Shown: positions 1 through 7,535 of the stretch, in pieces
How positions within the stretch are numbered: position 1 is the stretch's first letter
Layout of the letters: every line of letters begins with the position of its first letter
Assembly: GCF_021730445.1 (NCBI RefSeq)
Contig: NZ_JADNRM010000007.1
Location: forward strand, 62,001 to 126,000
Length of the DNA stretch: 64,000 bases
Source of the DNA: Phocaeicola faecalis
Lineage (GTDB): Bacteria; Bacteroidota; Bacteroidia; Bacteroidales; Bacteroidaceae
Direction: 5' to 3'
The notes under the pieces: generated by a model
Databases searched by the model: none
What the model saw: the letters and a program-made list of their open reading frames with translations, nothing else
What the model was told of the DNA's origin: nothing
Position numbers and translations under genes: made by a program

Positions 1-120
1 GGTATCCTGTTTCCGATGTATGGCATTTTATTGAATCCGATGATTGCCAGTGCTGCCATGGCTTGCAGCTCGGTTAGTGTGGTGCTAAATAGCTTAAGCC
101 TCAATTGGCGAAGACTGTAA
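1..120 (+). CDS. C-terminal end of a P-type heavy-metal (copper-type) ATPase, partial
   Basis: The window opens inside a gene; the frame runs from base 1 to the TAA at 118-120 and gives 39 residues. The stretch NPMIASAAMACSSVSVV followed by LNSLSL closely resembles the last membrane helix and tail of CopA-type P1B ATPases, which pump copper or related metals out of the cytoplasm. Only the end is visible, so the metal-binding CPC motif and ATPase domain cannot be checked. A strong hairpin follows the stop codon directly, so this is probably the last gene of its transcript. The family is fairly certain; the metal is inference. Confidence 0.75.
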   Translation, partial: GILFPMYGILLNPMIASAAMACSSVSVVLNSLSLNWRRL

Positions 121-126
121 ACTGTT

Positions 127-168
127 TTTTATTATAGGGGATGAGCTCGTTTCTCCCCTATAATAAAA
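127..168. terminator. Bidirectional intrinsic terminator
   Basis: A perfect 14-bp inverted repeat, TTTTATTATAGGGG (127-140) with CCCCTATAATAAAA (155-168), has T- or A-rich outer ends on both strands. It lies between the ATPase (+) and the convergent exported protein (-) and can end both transcripts. Confidence 0.85.
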
Positions 169-178
169 CGGCAAATAA

Positions 179-736
179 TTAGTAGGGTGTCGTTCTTCCT
201 CTTTGTACTTCTATGCGGATACCGAAATTACCATTCTCCGATTTCATCTCGAAAGCACCGTTAAAGTTATTCTTTTCCCATGGCAACGCACTTGGGTTTC
301 TAACCTTATTACCATCCGCATCATATTCTCCGTAGGTCGTTATTTTCCATCCGTTTTTGAGCTTGAAGGTAGCACTTTGCAGAGTAGGAGGCATAGCGCC
401 GAAACCATAAGCGCCAAAGCCATACATCCCGAATCCGGAATATCCGCGTGAGAATATGGTCGCGTTTTCTTTTCCGTAAGTGATATCCGGATTAAGCTGA
501 AACAGTTTATAATAATCTTTGGTGTTTCCCATACTGTAGACGTCATAAGTAAGTTGTGGAGGAACCAGGCGCATGGGAGTTGCTATCTTCATCCCCATAT
601 CCAGAATAAAGCCGTCATCATATACTTTGTAATTATCCATAGATATGCCGTGGATGGTGTCGGTGGGCACTTCCGACTGTGCATAAGCTGCCAAGGACAG
701 CAAATACAATGAAACGGATAATATAAACTTTTTCAT
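179..736 (-). CDS. Exported hypothetical protein
   Basis: A 185-residue protein when started at the ATG at 734-736. A longer reading from 820 adds 28 residues with no signal character, and a promoter box (760-767) would lie inside that extension, so the shorter start is preferred. It begins MKKFILSVSLYLLSLAAYAQ, a typical Sec signal peptide with AYA-Q cleavage. The mature part is rich in Tyr, Gly and Phe, with a central stretch of GFGMYGFGAYGFGA type that suggests a low-complexity or beta-rich segment. I do not recognise a domain. It probably acts in the periplasm or outer membrane. It faces the ATPase gene across a shared terminator and stands alone. Confidence 0.7.
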   Translation of the reverse strand: MKKFILSVSLYLLSLAAYAQSEVPTDTIHGISMDNYKVYDDGFILDMGMKIATPMRLVPPQLTYDVYSMGNTKDYYKLFQLNPDITYGKENATIFSRGYSGFGMYGFGAYGFGAMPPTLQSATFKLKNGWKITTYGEYDADGNKVRNPSALPWEKNNFNGAFEMKSENGNFGIRIEVQRGRTTPY

Positions 737-759
737 AATTCGTAAACATTCTGTTGTGA

Positions 760-767
760 CAAAGATA
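760..767 (-). promoter_or_regulatory. Bacteroidetes -7 promoter box for the exported protein
   Basis: CAAAGATA on the plus strand reads TATCTTTG on the minus strand, matching TAnnTTTG. It lies 24 bp upstream of the ATG at 736, which supports the shorter start. No clear -33 box was found. Confidence 0.5.
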
Positions 768-826
768 ACTCTTCTTTCTATAACCCTGCAGATGCTTTCG
801 CAATTTTTAGGAATAAACAAGTCGTG

Positions 827-1477
827 TTATCCTCTTTGTTGTATCTCTTCTTTGTATAGCTTTTCAAAGATACTTCTCAGCCTCTCCTCATCTGCCAAAA
901 TAGCACGTAACTCTTCCAACTGATGGGCATTGGAAGACTGGGGTATCCATAACTTTAGATATCCTCCGTAGGCATATTTGTTCCGCAGGTGGGCGACGGC
1001 ACGCTCATATTGCGCCTCTTTTTCCAGCTTGGGATAATTGGATAAACCATATTGAACGGCACGGCGCAGGCTCACTTCGGGGTTGATAATCCGGTCGGCT
1101 TCTGCTACAATTTTCCCATAAATACTTCGGGGAGCCTGTTTGTTTGATGCACGATGGTCTTCCACGGCTTCTTTCATGGTTTGCAGTTGTGCTTCACTGA
1201 ACCATTCCCGTAGTTTTTCATCGGCTGCCAGAATCTTTCCCGAAACCAAATGATGAAATTCCCGTCCTTCGCATAACCCCAAATCATGGTAAGCTGCAAT
1301 GGCATATACCATTGCGGTTTCCACTTCGTAATATTGTGCCAGCTTCATACTTTCTTCCATTACCTTTTCGACATGATCCAGACGGTGAGCTTTGTCAAAA
1401 GCCTCATATCGGGGAAGAATGTTTTTTGCGATATGCTCACGTAGGTCAATCGGTATTTCTTTATTGGATAGTGCCAT
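827..1477 (-). CDS. HD-domain phosphohydrolase
   Basis: A 216-residue soluble protein. The N-terminal half carries the HD-superfamily pattern: HRLDH near residue 32, then AAYHDLG near residue 62 giving the HD pair, and a later His (FHHLVSG). These residues bind metal in phosphohydrolases acting on nucleotides or related phosphate esters. There is no synthetase or GGDEF domain, and the length suits a small stand-alone HD hydrolase. The substrate cannot be read from sequence. A TAnnTTTG-type box lies just upstream at 1501-1508 on the minus strand. Confidence 0.8.
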   Translation of the reverse strand: MALSNKEIPIDLREHIAKNILPRYEAFDKAHRLDHVEKVMEESMKLAQYYEVETAMVYAIAAYHDLGLCEGREFHHLVSGKILAADEKLREWFSEAQLQTMKEAVEDHRASNKQAPRSIYGKIVAEADRIINPEVSLRRAVQYGLSNYPKLEKEAQYERAVAHLRNKYAYGGYLKLWIPQSSNAHQLEELRAILADEERLRSIFEKLYKEEIQQRG

Positions 1478-1500
1478 ATTCTTTAGCTTGTTTTGAGTTG

Positions 1501-1508
1501 CAAATATA
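1501..1508 (-). promoter_or_regulatory. -7 promoter box for the HD hydrolase
   Basis: CAAATATA on the plus strand reads TATATTTG on the minus strand, a full match to TAnnTTTG, 24 bp from the start codon at 1477. No convincing -33 box. Confidence 0.5.
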
Positions 1509-1523
1509 CGATAAATATCTTTT

Positions 1524-1871
1524 CTATGCAGGGGATAAGAAACTTTTATGTATCAGACATTCGCGCAATTTATCGAGCAAATAGGTACAGCTCTCGCCCT
1601 TGCGACGTCTGATGCCGATATAAGCGTCATAGAAACTTTGCACATTGAGACGAATACCAAACCACTCTTGCCGAAGAATCCGGTCACTTCGTTCATGGCA
1701 TCTTCCCGTCATCGATACGTTTCATTTCGTGCAAGGCACATATCAATTCGACCAGTTCGATAACGGCTCTCGTCCAACGTCGTTTGCATACATGAGGTCT
1801 TGGCGGATAAGTATCTTCGTAGCGATATCTCCAATTTCTATTACAGTTAAATATTTGTTATTCTGAATCAT
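1524..1871 (-). pseudogene. Possible decayed coding remnant, family unknown
   Basis: This 408-bp gap (1478-1885) has no intact gene, but minus-strand reading gives protein-like text spread over frames. A short open frame starts at 1871 (MIQNNKYLTVIEIGDIATK). A second frame reads through CKRRWTRAVIELVELICALH and stops near 1693. A third, 1712-1524, contains EWFGIRLNVQSFYDAYIGIR and ends at the left edge. The pieces run in the order expected of one damaged gene with shifts near 1700 and 1800. I do not recognise the family, and chance open frames remain possible. Confidence 0.3.
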
Positions 1872-1885
1872 ATAAGAATCATAAA

Positions 1886-2518
1886 TCATCTAATAACAGA
1901 TTTATCAAAACTCATTTTTAGCAACCACGTCTGTACTGTTTTCTGTGCTTGTAGCTGCGAATTTTGCGCGGTTGTGCCTTTTATGGCAAGCCCTTCACTT
2001 ACCGTAGCTCCTTTGCAGGCATCTTTCAGTTTACGTTCCGTACCCGACAGCCCGCTACCCTCGTGCGTACAGAACGGAACGACAGTTTTCCCGTTCCAAT
2101 TATGCTTCTCGATAAAGGTATAGACCGCCATCGGCATATCTCCCCACCAGTTGGGATACCCCAAGAAGATAATATCGTAATCCTCGACTTTTGCATCACC
2201 TTTTACTTCCGGGCGTGCATTGCTTTCTTTCTCCGTTTTCGCAACCTCTACGCAAGCCTTGTATTCATCCGGGTAAGGTTTGACCGTTTCTATTTGGAAC
2301 AACTTGCCTCCGGTCTCTTTCGCAATCATTTCGGCAATGATATGGGTATTTCCCTTTTCGATATTTCCCACCGCATAGTTCTCACCCGTCCGGGAGAAGA
2401 AAACCACAAGTACTTTCTTACTATTTTTCATATCTGTTGTTTGAGACGTATTACCCTGCGCATGAACGGTAAATGCACACGCGCAAAGCATCATTAAAAT
2501 TGATATTATATTTTTCAT
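1886..2518 (-). CDS. Exported flavodoxin-like protein
   Basis: A 210-residue protein with a signal peptide (MKNIISILMMLCACAFTVHA, cut before QG) followed by a flavodoxin fold. Near residue 36 the phosphate-binding loop region reads VVFFSRTGENYAVG, and GYPNWWGDMPMAVYTF near residue 120 is the second FMN-contact loop, as in the flavodoxin_4 group. This group is common in Bacteroides, often beside aldo/keto reductases and AraC regulators, as here. It probably carries FMN and acts in electron transfer or quinone reduction, outside the cytoplasm if the leader works. It lies 21 bp downstream of the broken dehydrogenase and probably shares its transcript. Confidence 0.85.
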   Translation of the reverse strand: MKNIISILMMLCACAFTVHAQGNTSQTTDMKNSKKVLVVFFSRTGENYAVGNIEKGNTHIIAEMIAKETGGKLFQIETVKPYPDEYKACVEVAKTEKESNARPEVKGDAKVEDYDIIFLGYPNWWGDMPMAVYTFIEKHNWNGKTVVPFCTHEGSGLSGTERKLKDACKGATVSEGLAIKGTTAQNSQLQAQKTVQTWLLKMSFDKSVIR

Positions 2519-2539
2519 AACTCCATTGATTTGATTGTT

Positions 2540-3369
2540 TCATTTTTCGGGCTTCAACGCTCCATAAAAGTAGGATGCCGTAGCGCCGCCATCAATGAGG
2601 AAATCGGCTCCCGTGATAAACGCTCCCCGGTCACTCATCAGCAACTCGGCTACGTTAGCAATCTCGTCCGCCGTACCGGGACGCCCTGCCGGACACTTGG
2701 CGAACATATTCTTGTAAAAATCGCCTCTCGGCCCGTTGAACTCATCCAATGCCAGCGGGGTTACGACAATCCCCGGAGAGATGGAGTTGATACGGGCATC
2801 CCGTTCACCCCATTTCACGGCCTCGGCCATTACACGTTTCACGTTGCAGCGTTTGGCCATCTGGTAAGCGTGCAGCGTATCCCGGATATTTTGAGGTTGA
2901 AGAATATCGAGCGCGAGCAATTCCTCTGTCGGTGTGCAGGCCAGTTGTTCGTCCTCATCGGCAGTGAGTGCAGGCATTCGGTATCCCGGCTGGAAATCGT
3001 AATGCCGACACCACCTTCTTTGATAACTTTACCGACTTCTTCAAGCAAAACGGCAGTTCCGTATAAATCCACTTTCAATATGGTTTCTATCGAAGCCTGC
3101 GACGGCGATACGCCCGCCGCATTAACAAGCATCGAAAACTCACCGTATTTCCGGGCCTCGGCAATCAGGCTCAATATGGATGCTCTGGATGAAAGATCCA
3201 TTTCAACGGGTATTGCATCGAACTCGGCATTATTCATGATTCGGGCAACATCTTCCGCATTTTCCATCTTCTTATCACCCACAACTATTTTCTTTCCATA
3301 GCCCATGCGACGGGCTATTGCCATACCAATCTGACCGGCTCCGGTCAATATCATTACATCTAGTTTCAT
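2540..3369 (-). pseudogene. Short-chain dehydrogenase/reductase disrupted by a frameshift
   Basis: Two overlapping frames together make one SDR protein. The upstream part (from the ATG at 3369) has the Rossmann start LTGAGQIGMAIARRMGYG and the NAAG motif, then changes frame near 2986-2991. The downstream part (from about 2977) carries the active-site YQMAK (YxxxK), SPGIVVTP and the C-terminal LIDGGATASY. Relatives I recall read ISSQSGYRMPAL at the joint; here the frame goes from ISSR to a shifted MPAL, consistent with loss of about four bases. Catalytic Tyr and Lys survive but are out of frame. Either a real inactivation or a sequence error. A divergent AraC gene lies upstream. Confidence 0.85.
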
Positions 3370-3409
3370 TTTCTAAATCTATTACTTTAATTATTATTCT
3401 TAGTAGTTT

Positions 3410-3417
3410 CAAAATTA
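3410..3417 (-). promoter_or_regulatory. -7 box for the dehydrogenase-flavodoxin transcript
   Basis: CAAAATTA on plus, TAATTTTG on minus, fits TAnnTTTG. It is 41 bp upstream of the SDR start in the divergent region shared with araC. Confidence 0.45.
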
Positions 3418-3447
3418 CGGTATTGCCGATTGCCCGACCTTAACCCG

Positions 3448-3480
3448 ATTACGGATTCTCTTACCGAAATTACGGATTCT
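3448..3480. promoter_or_regulatory. Direct repeat ATTACGGATTCT, 21-bp offset, candidate AraC-type operator
   Basis: The 12-mer ATTACGGATTCT occurs at 3448-3459 and again at 3469-3480, offset by exactly 21 bp, between the divergent SDR and AraC promoters. AraC-family proteins carry two HTH motifs, and dimers often bind direct repeats about two helical turns apart. Position next to the araC gene makes it the likely site for that regulator; this is inference. Confidence 0.55.
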
Positions 3481-3515
3481 GGCCTTCTTATGATATTGAT
3501 AAATGGGGTAATTCT

Positions 3516-3523
3516 TATATTTG
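3516..3523 (+). promoter_or_regulatory. -7 box for the AraC regulator
   Basis: TATATTTG matches TAnnTTTG and lies 22 bp before the ATG at 3546. An ATTG 17 bp upstream could be a weak -33 element. Confidence 0.5.
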
Positions 3524-3545
3524 CCGTCAGAAAAACAACAAAGCA

Positions 3546-4454
3546 ATGAATAAAGAACTATTGAATATTACAACCGTTACAGAATATAATGATATGCTGG
3601 GTGTGGAGACCTTGCATCCGTTGGTGAGTGTAATCGACTTGTCGAAAGCGAAGCCGATGAAACATATGAAACACACTTTCAGTTTTTATGTCGTATTTCT
3701 GAAAGACGAGAAGAATTGCGAGTTGGTTTACGGACGCCAGCGTTACGATTATCAGAAAGGTTCTGTCGTGTGTCTTGCACCCGGACAGGTAATCGGGGTG
3801 GAAGACACGGGAGAGACTTTCCAGCCTCAAGGGTGGGCACTCTGCTTCGATCCGGAACTGATACGAGGGACATCGCTCGGTCGCAACATCCGGGAGTATT
3901 CCTATTTCTCATACAAGGTGAATGAAGCCCTGCATCTGTCGGAACGGGAACGAAAATTGTTTATTGACTGTCTGGAGAAGATTCGGAACGAGTTGGAACA
4001 CACTATCGACCGTCTTAGCAAACGACTGATCGCGACCAATATCGAACTGTTGCTGGATTACTGCCTGCGTTTTTATGAACGACAGTTTATTACACGGGAG
4101 CCGGCTAATCACGATGCACTGACCCGCTTTGAAACGTTACTCGACGATTATTTCCAGTCGGGAAAAGCGCAACAGAACGGTCTGCCGACAGTCAAATATT
4201 GTGCCGGCGAGCTATGCTTGTCGCCCAATTACTTCGGTGACCTGATAAAAAAAGAAACCGGAAAATCAGCCCAAGAATACATACAATTCAAGGTTATGGA
4301 TATAGCCAAAGAACGTATCTTGAATCCGGAAAAGTCCATCAGCCAGATTGCCTATGAATTGGGCTTTCAATACCCGCAACATTTCACACGGTTGTTCAAG
4401 AAAGTGGTGGGACAAACCCCGAATGATTATAAAGGGCAGGCAATAACAGCGTAA
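3546..4454 (+). CDS. AraC-family transcriptional regulator
   Basis: A 302-residue regulator. The N-terminal half (about 1-180) is a cupin-like sensor region (YGRQRYDYQKGSVVCLAPGQ). The C-terminal 100 residues carry two HTH motifs: LSPNYFGDLIKKETG near 230 and ISQIAYELGFQYPQHFTRLF near 272, ending with the family signature GQTPNDYK. It is divergent from the SDR-flavodoxin genes and 8 bp upstream of an acetyltransferase that it likely shares a message with. Direct repeats at 3448-3480 are probable binding sites. The ligand is unknown; neighbours suggest electrophile or redox stress, which is inference. Confidence 0.92.
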   Translation: MNKELLNITTVTEYNDMLGVETLHPLVSVIDLSKAKPMKHMKHTFSFYVVFLKDEKNCELVYGRQRYDYQKGSVVCLAPGQVIGVEDTGETFQPQGWALCFDPELIRGTSLGRNIREYSYFSYKVNEALHLSERERKLFIDCLEKIRNELEHTIDRLSKRLIATNIELLLDYCLRFYERQFITREPANHDALTRFETLLDDYFQSGKAQQNGLPTVKYCAGELCLSPNYFGDLIKKETGKSAQEYIQFKVMDIAKERILNPEKSISQIAYELGFQYPQHFTRLFKKVVGQTPNDYKGQAITA

Positions 4455-4462
4455 ATACGGAT

Positions 4463-4987
4463 ATGGAAGAATTTAGAATCGACATGCGCAAGCCTGAAGA
4501 GGCCGACCCCGCCGAAGGGATTCGTTGTATGCAGCTTTGCTTTAAGATTAACCACACCATGCCTATGACCGAAGAGTACAACCGGCTTGTGTCGGAGCTT
4601 TTTATGGGGAACATAGGCGAGGGAAGTCGTGTTATGCCTCCTCTGACAGTGGTACGAGGCAATAGCGTAAAAATAGGTCGGAATGTGGTAGTGATGAATA
4701 ATTCGCTCTTCATGGCTGCCGGAGGTATTACCATCGAAGATGATGTGATGATAGCCGCCAATGCGCAACTTATCTCAAACAATCACGATTTATACAATCA
4801 CCAGATTTTGACCTGCAAACCCGTCAGGCTGAAACGTAACTGCTGGATCGGTGCAGGAGCTACCATTCTCCCCGGCATTACGGTCGGAGAAAATGCGGTA
4901 GTAGCCGCTGGTGCGGTTGTTACCCACGATGTCGAGGATAATACGGTAGTGGGCGGCAATCCGGCTAAAGTGATTAAACGAATATAA
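4463..4987 (+). CDS. Hexapeptide-repeat acetyltransferase (maltose/galactoside O-acetyltransferase type)
   Basis: A 174-residue left-handed beta-helix acyltransferase. From about residue 60 the hexapeptide pattern is clear: KIGRNVVVMNNS, ITIEDDVMIAANAQL, then NHDLYNH supplying the catalytic His, and CWIGAGATILPGITVGENAV ending in VVGGNPAKVIKRI. Proteins of this kind transfer acetyl from acetyl-CoA to sugar hydroxyls. It starts 8 bp after the AraC stop and ends at a strong terminator, so the two genes form a small operon. The acceptor is unknown. Confidence 0.9.
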   Translation: MEEFRIDMRKPEEADPAEGIRCMQLCFKINHTMPMTEEYNRLVSELFMGNIGEGSRVMPPLTVVRGNSVKIGRNVVVMNNSLFMAAGGITIEDDVMIAANAQLISNNHDLYNHQILTCKPVRLKRNCWIGAGATILPGITVGENAVVAAGAVVTHDVEDNTVVGGNPAKVIKRI

Positions 4988-5005
4988 TCCCACCAGTCTA
5001 TTTAA

Positions 5006-5051
5006 AAAGGGAACAAGATACTACCACAGGCAATGGCATCTTGTTCCCTTT
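5006..5051. terminator. Bidirectional intrinsic terminator
   Basis: AAAGGGAACAAGAT (5006-5019) pairs perfectly with ATCTTGTTCCCTTT (5038-5051). It separates the acetyltransferase (+) from the convergent oxidoreductase (-). Confidence 0.9.
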
Positions 5052-5088
5052 ACTTTTTATCGAGATTATATATTCTATCTTCAAAGTA

Positions 5089-5667
5089 TCAGAGCGTTTC
5101 GAGTAATTCGATAAGACGTTCAGCGTGCGCCACCGATACATTTTTTTGTTGCTCGATAAGTTCCGGTGTGGTACGGTTGCCATAACTTACACCACAGGTA
5201 TAAACACTGCCGCTATACTCCATTTGAGTCAGTCGGCAGGTTGCTTTGTAGCAAGCCAAAAATTCGTCGATTATGTAGCCCATCGCCCCCTCATGGCTAT
5301 ATAGTGTTTCGGGAGCTCCCGTTGTGAAAGAGAGAACGAGTTTCTTGCCTTTGAGCTTGTCTCCGGTACTTCCGTGCGAGAATCCGTGACGGAAAGTCTC
5401 TTCCATCCAACGTTCCAATATGGAGGGTGCGGAGTACCAAAATAGGGGGAACTGCAACACGATGATGTCTGCCCGGAGCAATTTCTGCTGTTCGGCTTCC
5501 ACATCGATTTTGAAGTCGGGATAGAGTTCGTCCAGCTTTACGATTTCGGCTTCCGGCAGCCGTTCATTCAAGGTCTCGAGAATCGTTTTATTGGCCACGG
5601 ATGCGGCGAGGTCTGTATGGCCGCTGATAATCAATACCAATGTCCCGGATTTTCTTGTTTTCATCAT
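5089..5667 (-). CDS. NAD(P)H-dependent quinone oxidoreductase, flavodoxin-like fold
   Basis: A 192-residue flavoprotein of the KefF/YwrO/NQO1 type. Visible features are the N-terminal SGHTDLAASVANKT region that holds FMN or FAD, the loop FPLFWYSAPSILERWMEETF near residue 78, and LSFTTGAPETLYSHEG near 110, both characteristic of the family. It catalyses two-electron reduction of quinones or other electrophiles. It is the last gene of a minus-strand run of five reductase-type genes with short gaps (18 bp to the next gene). It starts with two Met codons in a row; either may be used. Confidence 0.88.
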   Translation of the reverse strand: MMKTRKSGTLVLIISGHTDLAASVANKTILETLNERLPEAEIVKLDELYPDFKIDVEAEQQKLLRADIIVLQFPLFWYSAPSILERWMEETFRHGFSHGSTGDKLKGKKLVLSFTTGAPETLYSHEGAMGYIIDEFLACYKATCRLTQMEYSGSVYTCGVSYGNRTTPELIEQQKNVSVAHAERLIELLETL

Positions 5668-5685
5668 TCTGTATCTTTTACTTGT

Positions 5686-6333
5686 TTATCTTACTAGTTT
5701 TATTCCCCAATCCATATTCCCGGTAGCACTAAGTGCGGCTACCCAGAACGAACCGAGCATTTCAGTGTAGCGGGACATACTGATATTTCCTAAATCAAGG
5801 GTATCCTCCCAGCCGAAATCCTTTAATAAAACCGCTACTTCGGCTTTTGCGTCAGCATCGTTACCGCAATAGAAGCCCGTAATGGCTTCCGGTAGTAGCC
5901 TCGGATGAACCATCAATTGATTGCAGAGATAGTTCAGCGTTTTTACGACTTTTGTGTCCGGCAGAAATTTTTGGGCTTCTTCTCCCAAACTGGTTGTTCC
6001 GCTCCACTTCGAATCGAGTGAAATATGCCCGTCCTTGTAGATGTACGGATTTGCCAAGTCGATTAACAGTTTCCCGTTCAGATTTTCTTTTCCGGCAGCA
6101 TTCAGAGCTTCGAGCGAGTGAATGCCCTGGACACAGTTGAATACTTTTTCACCGAATCGGGCAGCATCGGCAAAAGTGCCGTGAGAAGCCCGCTCACCAT
6201 TGTTTTTTGCCCAGCATGCAGCTTTCTCATTGGTAGCACTGCGTGCCCCCATCATGACTTCATGACCGAGTTCGGTCAATTTCGTGGCGATGGCGTGAGC
6301 CACATCGCCTGTTCCCAATATTCCGTATTTCAT
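5686..6333 (-). CDS. NADP oxidoreductase, coenzyme-F420-dependent type (COG2085-like)
   Basis: A 215-residue Rossmann protein. It opens with MKYGILGTGDVAHAIATKL, the dinucleotide-binding GxGxxA pattern, followed by MMGARSATN where NADP-preferring members keep Arg and Ser. LLIDLANPY and VVKTLNYLCNQ match the F420-dependent NADP reductase/pyrroline-carboxylate-reductase-like fold. F420 is not expected in Bacteroidales, so the true partner is probably another hydride carrier or an oxidised metabolite. It is 4 bp downstream of the aldo/keto reductase and is probably co-translated with it. Confidence 0.85.
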   Translation of the reverse strand: MKYGILGTGDVAHAIATKLTELGHEVMMGARSATNEKAACWAKNNGERASHGTFADAARFGEKVFNCVQGIHSLEALNAAGKENLNGKLLIDLANPYIYKDGHISLDSKWSGTTSLGEEAQKFLPDTKVVKTLNYLCNQLMVHPRLLPEAITGFYCGNDADAKAEVAVLLKDFGWEDTLDLGNISMSRYTEMLGSFWVAALSATGNMDWGIKLVR

Positions 6334-6337
6334 ACTT

Positions 6338-7204
6338 TTATTTCTTATTGTGAGGGTTAAATTGCTTGTCGTAATTCAGAAGGAATTTTACGAGTTCGGG
6401 ATTACGGTGCGACCAACGGAAGTCGGCAGGTTTGTCGAGCGGACGGATACTTTCCATATCTTCCGATGTAAGCGCAAAATCGAATACATCCAGATTTTGT
6501 TTCATACGTTCGATGTGCGTGCTTTTCGGAATAGCGATGATGCCGCGTTGCACCAAGTAACGCAGGGCGACTTGTTGCACCGTTTTATCGTATCGTTCGG
6601 CCAAAGTCGTTAGTACAGGATTGGTCAGAAGGTCGGGATCGCCTTGTGCCAGCGGCGCCCAAGCCATAATCCGTGTATCATAGGAGTTCATTTCGGCTTC
6701 AGCGTCCCACTGCTGACTGAATACATTGGTTTTTAATTGGTTTACGGCAGGTTTTATTTCGGCACATTCGGCCATATCCACGAAGCGGTCGGGATAGAAG
6801 TTCGAGAGTCCGATGGCACGGACTTTTCCGGCCTTTACCGCTTTTTCCATCGCCCGCCATGTTCCCGGATAGTCGCTGAACGGCTGGTGGATAAGTAGCA
6901 GGTCGATGTAATCGGTGCGCAACTTACGTAGCGATTCGTCGATGCTGCGGGTTGCCTTTTCCTCTCCGGCATTGGTAATCCAGACTTTGGTGGTGAGAAA
7001 AAGTTCATCACGGGACACGCCGCATTTGGCAACGGCATTACCCACGCCCTCTTCGTTATAATAAGCCTGCGCCGTTTCTATCAACCGATAACCTGCGCCG
7101 ATGGCATCGAGCACGCAACGCTCACACTCTTCGGGCGATACTTGAAATACACCATATCCTACTATCGGCATTTCGATGCCGTTGTTTAATTTTACAGTCT
7201 GCAT
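6338..7204 (-). CDS. Aldo/keto reductase with Asp-to-Glu change in the catalytic tetrad
   Basis: A 288-residue TIM-barrel reductase of the AKR5 type. The catalytic residues fall at Tyr48, Lys73 (TTKVW) and His106 (LLLIHQP), but the position that is Asp in almost all members (RLIDTA) reads RLIETA here, giving Glu43. The cofactor end is normal (AIPKSTHIERMKQN). The neighbouring reductase (7536-8384) keeps the Asp. Members reduce aldehydes and ketones with NADPH. It sits third in a five-gene reductase run with gaps of 4 to 18 bp. The change could tune activity or reduce it. Confidence 0.92.
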   Translation of the reverse strand: MQTVKLNNGIEMPIVGYGVFQVSPEECERCVLDAIGAGYRLIETAQAYYNEEGVGNAVAKCGVSRDELFLTTKVWITNAGEEKATRSIDESLRKLRTDYIDLLLIHQPFSDYPGTWRAMEKAVKAGKVRAIGLSNFYPDRFVDMAECAEIKPAVNQLKTNVFSQQWDAEAEMNSYDTRIMAWAPLAQGDPDLLTNPVLTTLAERYDKTVQQVALRYLVQRGIIAIPKSTHIERMKQNLDVFDFALTSEDMESIRPLDKPADFRWSHRNPELVKFLLNYDKQFNPHNKK

Positions 7205-7222
7205 ATCATTCTGTTTTAAGGG

Positions 7223-7519
7223 TTAATATTCTATTTGAGCAATATCGGCGCTCTGCATATCGAAAGCCTCTTCTGCTTTTTCCGCCATGTCGATATGTGT
7301 CCGGCTCCGGATCAACACATCGAAAGCGGCCTTGTCTTTAAGGTCGACGACCATCATCACGGCATCGGGACGTCCGAACAGTCCGCGTGTACGACCTACC
7401 ATGATCTCTTCAATAACCGTTTCTTTTTCTTTCATGGCACGCATTTCAGCCATCTTTTGTTCTACCACGTCATCGGAAATTCCTTCCTTGACATTGATGA
7501 TGAATACATGACGTAACAT
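7223..7519 (-). CDS. Dabb (stress-responsive alpha/beta barrel) domain protein
   Basis: A 98-residue single-domain protein: MLRHVFIINVKEGISDD at the start, a central helix rich in Met, Glu and Lys, and DAVMMVVDLKDKAAFDVLI. These fit the dimeric Dabb ferredoxin-like barrel family, whose bacterial members are small stress-related or enzyme-like proteins. It sits between the two aldo/keto reductases, 18 bp downstream of one and 16 bp upstream of the other, so it is part of the same transcript. The specific role is not known. Confidence 0.85.
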   Translation of the reverse strand: MLRHVFIINVKEGISDDVVEQKMAEMRAMKEKETVIEEIMVGRTRGLFGRPDAVMMVVDLKDKAAFDVLIRSRTHIDMAEKAEEAFDMQSADIAQIEY

Positions 7520-7535
7520 ATTTCTTTTTTATAAA

